Assembly: GCA_016844365.1 (NCBI GenBank)
Contig: JAENIT010000007.1
Span: 1 to 5,290, forward strand
Direction of reading: 5' to 3'
From: Dehalococcoidia bacterium
GTDB lineage: Bacteria > Chloroflexota > Dehalococcoidia > SHYD01 > SHYC01
Length of the DNA: 5,290 bases
A program made the position numbers and the translations under genes. Positions 1 to 4,690 of the stretch are shown piece after piece (the stretch's first letter is position 1; every line of letters begins with the position of its first letter). The notes beneath the pieces are model-generated. The model did no database searches and was not told the DNA's origin. It was given only the letters and a program-made list of their open reading frames with translations.

Positions 1-862
1 CCCAGCTAACGTACGCCTCTAGGAACTCTCGGTTGGTCTTGCTGCCGCCAGGGACCACATCATCTCTAGCTAGCCCCCACGCCTGCTCCATGACCGGCAC
101 CTGGGACAGCTTTACCCGAGCGGTCAGGCCGCTGGCTTGGGCCATCTCCATCAGGTGGCCCAGAAGTCCGTACCCAGTGACATCGGTGCAGGCGTTCACT
201 CCCACCTCCACCATAACCCTGGAGGCCTCCTTGTTCAGGGTGCTCATCACCTCCATGACCTGAAGGGCTGTGGCTTCGTCAGCCAACCCTCGCTTGATGG
301 CCGTGGTGATGATACCGATGCCCAGGGGCTTGGTGAGCACCAGTTGGTCTCCCGGTTTAGCCCCGGCGTTGGTGACCTGGGCGCCGGGCTTCACTATGCC
401 CGTAACCGCCATGCCGTACTTGGGCTCCGTGTCCTTTATGGTGTGTCCGCCGAGGATCACGAAGCCGGCCTCGTGGGCCTTATCGTGTCCTCCCCGGAGG
501 ATCTCCCCCAGCACATCCTCGCCCAGTCCCTCTTCGGGGAAACAGAGGATGTTGAGAGCCGTTATAGGCACGGCCCCCATAGCGTAGATATCGCTGACGG
601 CGTTGGCCGCGGCTATGGCCCCGAAGAAGTAGGGATCGTCTACCACTGGAGGAAAGAAGTCCACAGTCTGCACCAGGGCGAAATCGTCGTTGATCCGATA
701 GACCCCGGCGTCATCCAAAGTATCAGTGCCTACCAGGAGATTGGGATCGTCAAAGGAGGGTAGCTGGCGCAGCACCTGGGCCAGAGCCGATTGGCTGAAC
801 TTGGCAGCTCAGCCGGCGCAGCTAGATAACGATGTGAGCCTTATCTGTTTGCCAGTCGTCAC
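1..862 (-). CDS. selD: Selenophosphate synthetase SelD, selenocysteine-containing (3' end beyond window)
   Basis: SelD makes selenophosphate from selenide and ATP, the selenium donor for Sec-tRNA and for 2-selenouridine in tRNA. I translated this frame by hand: 287 codons are visible, running off the left edge, of roughly 330-350 expected. The N-terminus reads LTSLSSCAGUAAK, with U18 encoded by TGA at the place of E. coli Cys17, followed by Lys21 (E. coli Lys20). Downstream are DPNLLVG (39-45), DDAGVY (50-55, metal/ATP Asp), TVDFFPP (66-72), ANAVSDIYAMGAVP (86-99), ILGGHT (136-141) and TDVTGYGLLGH (226-236, Asp227), all SelD hallmarks. GTG at 862 is chosen because AGGA lies 7 bases upstream and because U18 then falls one residue from E. 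coli Cys17. GTG at 877 is an alternative. A stop lies in frame further upstream. The gene is 58 bases downstream of the DUF gene. The identification is very secure. Confidence 0.96.
770..811 (-). promoter_or_regulatory. Candidate bacterial SECIS region after the SelD UGA
   Basis: A bacterial SECIS hairpin should lie in the coding sequence just after the UGA. Three possible pairings were seen by eye. The first is GAGCTG (810-805, including the GA of TGA) with CGGCTC (789-784), 15-base loop. The second is AGCC-AATC-GGCT (796-785). The third is CAGC (797-794) with GCTG (773-770), enclosing CTG-GCC-CAG (784-776), which has a G-initial loop. They are mutually exclusive. I cannot choose between them without folding, so the region is supported by position more than by structure. 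Confidence 0.35.
809..811 (-). other. In-frame TGA recoded as selenocysteine (Sec18 of SelD)
   Basis: The minus-strand codon series is TGC GCC GGC TGA GCT GCC AAG, giving C-A-G-U-A-A-K. The frame is open on both sides, and SelD homology continues across the TGA, with conserved L-T before and A-A-K after. In the family this position is the catalytic Cys, or Sec in many bacteria (for example H. influenzae). Reading it as Sec is therefore preferred over a nonsense mutation. No SelA, SelB or tRNA-Sec gene is visible in the window. Confidence 0.93.
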
Positions 863-869
863 CGATACA

Positions 870-873
870 TCCT
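870..873 (-). promoter_or_regulatory. selD ribosome binding site deciding the GTG start
   Basis: AGGA on the minus strand ends 7 bases before the GTG at 862. The alternative GTG at 877 has only a weak AAGG about 13-14 bases upstream. This favours the start at 862. Confidence 0.55.
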
Positions 874-891
874 GCACGTTTGGAATATGCG

Positions 892-918
892 CCTTCGGAA
901 ACCCTTCTCACCGAAGGG
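892..918 (-). promoter_or_regulatory. Overlapping inverted repeats in the selD leader
   Basis: Between the DUF gene stop and selD the minus strand can form CCCTTC-GGTGA-GAAGGG (918-902, 6 bp) followed by TTT. Alternatively it can form CCTTCGG (917-911) with CCGAAGG (898-892), 7 bp with a 12-base loop. The two share the same 5' arm and cannot coexist. This could be a weak terminator for the upstream gene, an attenuator-like switch ahead of selD, or simply a repeat remnant. No long T tract follows, so a strong intrinsic terminator is unlikely. Confidence 0.4.
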
Positions 919-921
919 CTC
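906..921. repeat. 16-base repeat, copy 1 (matches 3239-3254)
   Basis: The plus-strand string TCTCACCGAAGGGCTC occurs here and exactly again at 3239-3254. This copy begins at the last base of the DUF gene stop codon and forms one arm of the hairpin before selD. It probably belongs to the dispersed CCCTTCG-type repeat family seen between cysM and the rhodanese gene. Confidence 0.6.
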
Positions 922-1952
922 TACACAAACCTCTCCAAGAGAGACTGTTGCGCCTGCTCCAGTAAGCTCAGTCTCTCCCTCAGGCTCAACCTGATCCCAA
1001 GGAGAGAAGCCAAGGGGCTAAGGAGCGCCAGCGCCTCCCCTCGTTTCACTTGAATCTCCCTGGGCATGGAGCCGCTTTTTTCAATAGCGCTCAGGAGACT
1101 CTCGGCAAATCCAGTAAGCCCTTCAGAGGGGGGCGCCAGATAGAATTCAAGAATAAGGCCAGCAGAGCGGTCTACCCATAAAAACATTCGAGGGTAATAA
1201 GGTCGCTCCCCCTCCTGGATGTAGATCGGAGTAGGGAAGAAGTCTGTCTCCCAAATCCCCTCCTTTCTAGTCACTGCTCTTCTGGCTCTCTCAACACGAA
1301 GCTCATCTATAAGTGGCTCAAGGGAGTCCTCACCCTCGTCTGGATACTCTGGCGCCAGCCATTCATCGCGCCACGCATACCCCTCCCCGTCTTTGTCGGC
1401 AAGCCTAACAAGGAGCTGATCTTCTTGAGGAGCCATCAGTATCCCTTTATTCTCTTCGCAGCGCAAGCAGACCTCTGTGGCCTGCTGCAGGGCAAGGGTC
1501 ATGAACCGAACCTCATCCCCTGTCAAGTACCAGGGGGCGTACCCTGGGCGATAACTTCGAAAAATAGGCCACTCTTTCCGCCCTCGGAACTTGTGCCCCA
1601 AATCTCTGATGACCTCCAGGTCTCGTTTCTCCAGTTCGCCTCTATCCTCAAAGGCGACCATGAGACAGTTGAGGATGGCTATCGCCTCATCACCGTCCCC
1701 GTCAAGCTCCCCTGCGGCGAATTCATTGCAGCTTTCCAGACCCTCCGTTCCTGGGTATACGACTAAGGCGAACACTTCCCCCAAGTTTCCCAGCGCACTA
1801 CAGTAGCCGATTTCACCATCTACTGGATTCTGCACTCCGAACATATCCGAGTCGTACATCCAGCGCCAAGGCTCGACAGCCTTGAAAGCAAGAGCGGCCT
1901 CATACAATCTACGCCACTCCTCCAGGGAGGGCGATGCCGGTTTCGATGTCAT
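921..1952 (-). CDS. Uncharacterised two-part DUF protein (DUF7309/DUF6930-like)
   Basis: I do not know a function for this 343-residue protein. It is soluble and acidic, with no signal peptide or membrane segment. The N-terminal part has WRRLYEAALAFKAVEPW (13-29), WMYDSDMFGVQNP (31-43) and GEIGYCSALGNLGEVFAL (46-63). The middle has RSYRPGYAPWYLTGDEVRF (132-150). The C-terminal part (about 170-310) has DFFPTPIYIQEGERPYYPRMFLWVD and ends in a Leu-rich helical tail. From memory this resembles proteins pairing DUF7309 with DUF6930, but that is not checked. ATG at 1952 is chosen for the AGGAG 4 bases upstream; GTG at 1994 would add 14 Pro/Ala-rich residues with a poorer site. It sits between tusA and selD with 84 bases to tusA, and nothing in it points to sulfur or selenium chemistry. 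Confidence 0.85.
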   Translation of the reverse strand: MTSKPASPSLEEWRRLYEAALAFKAVEPWRWMYDSDMFGVQNPVDGEIGYCSALGNLGEVFALVVYPGTEGLESCNEFAAGELDGDGDEAIAILNCLMVAFEDRGELEKRDLEVIRDLGHKFRGRKEWPIFRSYRPGYAPWYLTGDEVRFMTLALQQATEVCLRCEENKGILMAPQEDQLLVRLADKDGEGYAWRDEWLAPEYPDEGEDSLEPLIDELRVERARRAVTRKEGIWETDFFPTPIYIQEGERPYYPRMFLWVDRSAGLILEFYLAPPSEGLTGFAESLLSAIEKSGSMPREIQVKRGEALALLSPLASLLGIRLSLRERLSLLEQAQQSLLERFV

Positions 1953-2036
1953 TGGACTCCTCGGCTTTGATGCTGCACAACAGGGAGGGGGCACCTTTGT
2001 GAGTTGGAGCCACCCTTCAGTCCCCTTTCGAATGTC

Positions 2037-2288
2037 CTAATCCACCTGTTTGCGCAAGGTTATCGCCCAATCGCTCTCGTTGATCTGCTCTACGTTGACC
2101 ACTTCCTGCCCCTCGTTCTGCATGCTCTTGGGCACGGCCTCTACTGCGGGCAGGTGGTCAACTATGACCCTCAGCACCTCACCAAGGTCCATATCCTCAA
2201 TGGCAAGCTTGGACTTCACGAAGGTATAGGGGCACACATCTCCTCTCAGGTCTAACTCCTGGTCTACTTTGACTGCGTCCGTGGTCAT
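2037..2288 (-). CDS. TusA-family sulfur-carrier protein with CPYT motif
   Basis: This is a small (83 aa) TusA/SirA-like protein. Family members accept a persulfide sulfur on one cysteine and pass it to partners such as tRNA thiolation, molybdopterin or sulfur-oxidation enzymes; a related member, YedF, is linked to selenium metabolism. The signature region is LDLRGDVCPYTFVKSKLAI (12-30), with active Cys19. The usual CPxP is CPYT here, a known variant, so it need not act like E. coli TusA. The rest, DMDLGEVLRVIVDH and AVPKSMQNEGQEV, fits the two-layer fold. ATG at 2288 is chosen for a strong AGGAGG 7 bases upstream; an upstream start at 2324 would add 12 residues with no support. It follows the rhodanese gene by 89 bases, with its own candidate promoter, and the rhodanese is a plausible sulfur donor. 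Confidence 0.9.
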   Translation of the reverse strand: MTTDAVKVDQELDLRGDVCPYTFVKSKLAIEDMDLGEVLRVIVDHLPAVEAVPKSMQNEGQEVVNVEQINESDWAITLRKQVD

Positions 2289-2323
2289 AATCGCGCCTCC
2301 TACGAGATTGCTTTTCACCCCCA

Positions 2324-2357
2324 AACCCCCTCAAGGGGTTGTCAGAAAACCCACAAC
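2324..2357 (-). promoter_or_regulatory. tusA leader with competing hairpins
   Basis: On the minus strand AACCCC (2340-2335) pairs with GGGGTT (2329-2324) across a 5-base loop, followed by TTT and then G residues. The same AACCC can instead pair with an upstream GGGTT (2352-2348), and GTTGT (2357-2353) can pair with ACAAC (2342-2338). The leader thus has alternative folds between the candidate promoter and the start codon. This could be an attenuator or a weak terminator after the rhodanese gene. The lack of a clear T tract tempers this. Confidence 0.45.
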
Positions 2358-2365
2358 TACTCACT

Positions 2366-2371
2366 ATTATA
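2366..2371 (-). promoter_or_regulatory. Candidate -10 box upstream of tusA
   Basis: A perfect TATAAT lies on the minus strand 77 bases upstream of the tusA ATG, just after the rhodanese stop codon. No convincing TTGACA-like -35 sits 16-18 bases upstream; that region is the end of the rhodanese coding sequence. It may be a sigma-70-type promoter that splits tusA and downstream genes from the cysteine genes. Confidence 0.4.
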
Positions 2372-2377
2372 CACAGA

Positions 2378-3202
2378 TCAGAGCTCCGTAGGCACTGAGG
2401 GATCGTTCCCCCATTCTCCCCAGGAGCCAGTGTAGTTCCGCACCTTGTCGTACCCCAGAAGACGGAGGACAAAGTAGGTGTGAGCAGCTCGCATCCCGCC
2501 CTGGCAGTAGGTTATCACCTCTTTGTCTTTGGTGGCTCCCACCTGGGTGTAGATATCGCTCAGTACATCTGCCTCCTTGAACAAGGGCAAGGCTTCTTGG
2601 GTCAGGGCCTGAGTCCAGTCCACGTTTACGGCTCCGGGAATATGCCCCCCTCTAGCGGCCTGGACCATCTTGCCAGTGAATTCCTCTCGGGAACGAACGT
2701 CAAGGAAGCAGGCCTGGGGCTGGCCCAAGCGCTGTTGCACATCCGATTTTAGAGCTAATTTCTCAGGGTTGGGAGCCGCCCTGTATTCCTTAGTGGGATG
2801 CTGGGGAGTCTCTGCGGTCAGCTCTTCGCCATCGGCCTGCCATTGTGCTATACCCCCGTTAAGGATGGAGAGCCGGGAGTGGCCGTAGTAGTCCAATACC
2901 CAGAATAGGCGAGAGGACATAAGGCTCCCCTGGTCATCGTAGATAACGATGGCATCCCCATTACCGATGCCCATCCCTCCCAGCATGGTGGCGATCCTAG
3001 CAGCAGGTAAGGGCATGCTGCGCACTGGGTTGACAGGGTCATCCAAGCGGGCCACGGGGAGGTTGACAGCGCCTCTGATATGGCCCGCAGCGTAGCGACT
3101 GGCGGCCCGCGCGTCTATTATCCGTAGATCTGGATCACCTATATGTTCGGCCAGCCACTGGGTGTCTACCAGTAGCTCTGGCCTTGGGTATATATCTGCC
3201 AT
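2378..3202 (-). CDS. Two-domain thiosulfate sulfurtransferase (rhodanese)
   Basis: At 274 aa this has the length of tandem-rhodanese sulfurtransferases, which move sulfane sulfur from thiosulfate or mercaptopyruvate to a thiol acceptor through a cysteine persulfide. Domain 1 (about 8-125) has LRIIDARAASRYAAGHIRGAVNL, but its would-be active loop reads IYDDQGS, with no Cys, as is normal for the inactive half. Domain 2 (about 150-270) has CFLDVRSREEF, GGHIPGAVNVDW and the active loop CQGGMR (Cys233). It ends GSWGEWGNDPSVPTE. The CxGGxR loop is closer to thiosulfate than to mercaptopyruvate enzymes (CGSGVT), so the substrate is inferred. ATG at 3202 has GGAGGG 6 bases upstream. A longer frame to 3289 would translate repeat DNA and is rejected. 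No signal peptide is seen, so it is cytoplasmic. Confidence 0.92.
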   Translation of the reverse strand: MADIYPRPELLVDTQWLAEHIGDPDLRIIDARAASRYAAGHIRGAVNLPVARLDDPVNPVRSMPLPAARIATMLGGMGIGNGDAIVIYDDQGSLMSSRLFWVLDYYGHSRLSILNGGIAQWQADGEELTAETPQHPTKEYRAAPNPEKLALKSDVQQRLGQPQACFLDVRSREEFTGKMVQAARGGHIPGAVNVDWTQALTQEALPLFKEADVLSDIYTQVGATKDKEVITYCQGGMRAAHTYFVLRLLGYDKVRNYTGSWGEWGNDPSVPTEL

Positions 3203-3227
3203 TAATTCCCTCCTATGGTGCGACAGC

Positions 3228-3251
3228 GCCTGTCCTGATCTCACCGAAGGG
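3228..3251 (-). repeat. Degenerate CCCTTCG/TCAGGACA repeat, copy 2
   Basis: The minus strand reads CCCTTCG, then GTGAGA, then TCAGGACAGGC. It matches the copy at 3319-3343 in both outer blocks and differs in the centre. It lies just upstream of the rhodanese ribosome binding site and contains most of the 16-base string also found at 906-921. Confidence 0.5.
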
Positions 3252-3254
3252 CTC
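3239..3254. repeat. 16-base repeat, copy 2 (matches 906-921)
   Basis: The plus-strand string TCTCACCGAAGGGCTC is identical to 906-921. Here it sits in the spacer before the rhodanese gene, and in the other copy it sits in the spacer before selD. Confidence 0.6.
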
Positions 3255-3256
3255 AC

Positions 3257-3287
3257 CTCCGCCTTGCGGAGTCCGATAAAGTCGGAC
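3257..3287 (-). repeat. Two back-to-back perfect hairpins in the cysM-rhodanese spacer
   Basis: On the minus strand GTCCGA-CTTTA-TCGGAC (3287-3271) is followed at once by CTCCGC-AAG-GCGGAG (3271-3257), sharing one base. Both stems are 6 bp and perfect. There is no T tract after them, so this does not look like a terminator. They may be part of a dispersed palindromic repeat or may stabilise or process the transcript between cysM and the rhodanese gene. Confidence 0.5.
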
Positions 3288-3303
3288 ATGAACCGATCGC
3301 TTT

Positions 3304-3343
3304 CCCCATTCGACCTGAGCTTGTCCTGAGCGTAGTCGAAGGG
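3304..3343 (-). repeat. Imperfect palindrome / CCCTTCG repeat copy 1 next to the cysM stop
   Basis: Directly after the cysM TAA the minus strand has CCCTTCGAC at one end and GTCGAATGGG at the other, pairing with one bulged base around a 20-base centre that holds CTCAGGACAAGCTCAGG. Short TTCGAC...GTCGAA elements of this kind are widespread as intergenic repeats in many bacterial genomes. It abuts the stop codon with no spacing. Confidence 0.6.
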
Positions 3344-4279
3344 TTACCACCAGACCTTGCTATCTATGTCCGGCTGGTCGGCGGGCGATTCTTTAGTCCA
3401 CAGCCCCGTGCTCACATACTTCCAGCCCCCATCGGCCAGAAGAGCCACGACGTTGCCGCTCTCCATCCTGCTGGCGATCCTCACCGCGCAGTACATGACT
3501 CCGCCAGAGGAGATACCGGCAAAGATGCCCTCTTTCTGCATCAGATCCTTGGTGGCTACGAAGGAGTCCTCACTGGACACTACGATCCTGCTGTCCAGTA
3601 CAGTCTCATCCAGGACAGGGGGGATAAACCCGTCCTCCAGGCTCCTCAACCCTTGGACCAGGTCGCCGGGGTGGGGCACTACGGCCACTATCCTAACTGC
3701 GGGGTTGTGCTCCTTGAGGCGACGGCCCACTCCAGTTAATGTCCCGCCGGTGCCAAGGCCAGCTATGAATACGTCAACATCCGGCAGGTCTTGGATTATC
3801 TCCTCCGCCGTGGTCTCATAGTGGGCCTGGGGGTTGGCAGGGTTGCCATACTGGTAGGGCATGAAGTACTGAGGGTTCTCCTCCGCCATCCGCGAGGCCA
3901 CCTCTATCGCCCCGTTCGTGCCCTTGCTTCCGTCGGTGAGGTGGACCACAGCTCCGTAGAGTTCCAGGAGCTGTTGGCGCTCCGGGCTGACGTTCTCCGG
4001 CATTACCACTTCTACCCGATAGCCCTTCACTAGACCTATCATTGCCAGGGATATGCCGGTGTTACCGCTAGTGGGCTCCAAGATGATCTTGTCCTTGGTA
4101 AGCTCCCCAGAAGCCTCAGCCCTCTCTACCATGTATTTGGCGATACGGTCTTTGACGCTCCCAGTGGGATTTTGTCCCTCCAGCTTGGCAAAGATACGCA
4201 CCCCTGGCTTGGGGCTTATGTTCCTGAGCTCCACAAGTGGGGTGTGTCCAATGGCATCGATTATGCTACTGCTCGGCAT
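3344..4279 (-). CDS. cysM: Cysteine synthase, CysM type, probably CysO- and O-phosphoserine-dependent
   Basis: This is a 311-aa PLP enzyme of the fold-type II cysteine synthase family. Visible motifs are NPTGSVKDR with PLP Lys43 (37-45), the substrate loop EPTSGNTGIS (69-78), MPENVSPERQQLLELYGA (94-111), YQYGNPANPQAHY (143-155) and the phosphate-binding GTGGT (177-181). Several stretches look like mycobacterial CysM rather than CysK: LLELYGA, QYGNPAN, the Arg-containing GLRSLEDGFIPP (211-222), EGIFAGISSG (251-260) and ADGGWKYVSTG (283-293). In that enzyme Arg220 selects O-phosphoserine, and Arg213 seems to be its equivalent here. The sulfur source would then be the CysO thiocarboxylate. The cysO-like gene lies 36 bases upstream, supporting the assignment. 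The ATG at 4279 has only a weak AAGAG next to it, so translation may depend on cysO. An ordinary sulfide-using synthase is the alternative. Confidence 0.93.
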   Translation of the reverse strand: MPSSSIIDAIGHTPLVELRNISPKPGVRIFAKLEGQNPTGSVKDRIAKYMVERAEASGELTKDKIILEPTSGNTGISLAMIGLVKGYRVEVVMPENVSPERQQLLELYGAVVHLTDGSKGTNGAIEVASRMAEENPQYFMPYQYGNPANPQAHYETTAEEIIQDLPDVDVFIAGLGTGGTLTGVGRRLKEHNPAVRIVAVVPHPGDLVQGLRSLEDGFIPPVLDETVLDSRIVVSSEDSFVATKDLMQKEGIFAGISSGGVMYCAVRIASRMESGNVVALLADGGWKYVSTGLWTKESPADQPDIDSKVWW

Positions 4280-4315
4280 CTCTTGGTCTGTATAGCATAG
4301 GCTATTTACTCGGGT

Positions 4316-4594
4316 TCACTGTCCTCCGGCTAGCGCGGGAAGGATGGAAATCACATCTCCATCCTGAAGGGCGGTATTGAGATTGCCTAAGAACCTGATG
4401 TCCTCATCGTTCTTATAGATGTTAACAAAACGATGCAAGTCTCCGTCCTCAGCCAGCACCTGGCCCTTGAAGCCCGGGTAGTTACCCTCAAGGTCGTCTA
4501 GCAGCTCGGAGACAGTCGTACCTTGAGCTTCAACAGTCTTGGCCCCACCCACTACCCTCTGCAGTAGGGCCGTAACCCGTACTTCTACAGCCAC
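4316..4594 (-). CDS. cysO: CysO-like ubiquitin-fold sulfur-carrier protein (MoaD/ThiS family)
   Basis: This 92-residue beta-grasp protein carries sulfur as a C-terminal thiocarboxylate. LHRFVNIYKNDEDIRF (53-68) and the end GDVISILPALAGG closely follow the mycobacterial CysO pattern (LHRFVNIYxNDEDxRF and ILPAVAGG), more than MoaD or ThiS. The position between a MoeB-type E1 and a CysM agrees. The oddity is the C-terminus: Gly90-Gly91 is followed by Gln92 and then TGA, so a protease, perhaps a Mec-like JAMM enzyme, would have to trim one residue before adenylation. No such gene lies in the window. The GTG start at 4594 has GGAGG 7 bases upstream. It lies 96 bases after moeB and 36 before cysM. 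Confidence 0.93.
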   Translation of the reverse strand: MAVEVRVTALLQRVVGGAKTVEAQGTTVSELLDDLEGNYPGFKGQVLAEDGDLHRFVNIYKNDEDIRFLGNLNTALQDGDVISILPALAGGQ

Positions 4595-4690
4595 GCTCTT
4601 TCCTCCAGGTAATTGTGTTAAGGGATAAATGGGAGCTTGTGCCCGATGATTGGACGCCCGCCCCTTATTTCTGTCGTCGTTATATTATGA

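Noticed and set aside
33..763. Three overlapping plus-strand reading frames
   Set aside because: They lie opposite selD, whose minus-strand translation shows unmistakable family motifs along the whole stretch; the plus-strand products show none.
809..811. TGA in selD as a nonsense mutation or pseudogene
   Set aside because: It sits exactly at the known Cys/Sec catalytic position, the frame is intact on both sides and all other motifs are preserved.
2289..2324. 12-residue N-terminal extension of the TusA protein
   Set aside because: It would translate the leader hairpin, and the ATG at 2288 has AGGAGG at ideal spacing.
2197..2472. Minus-strand 91-aa frame spanning the rhodanese end and tusA start
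   Set aside because: It overlaps both real genes in another frame and covers the regulatory spacer; no recognisable domain.
3203..3289. N-terminal extension of the rhodanese from an ATG at 3289
   Set aside because: The extra 29 residues are encoded by repeat and hairpin DNA and lack family similarity, while ATG 3202 has a strong ribosome binding site.
3357..4295. Plus-strand reading frames opposite cysM
   Set aside because: They are antisense shadows of a clear PLP enzyme gene, with low-complexity Ser/Pro-rich products.
4595..4690. Possible promoter (CATAAT/TATAAC near 4674-4686) between moeB and cysO
   Set aside because: No -35 partner was found at a sensible distance, and the genes are same-strand and functionally linked, so an operon is simpler.
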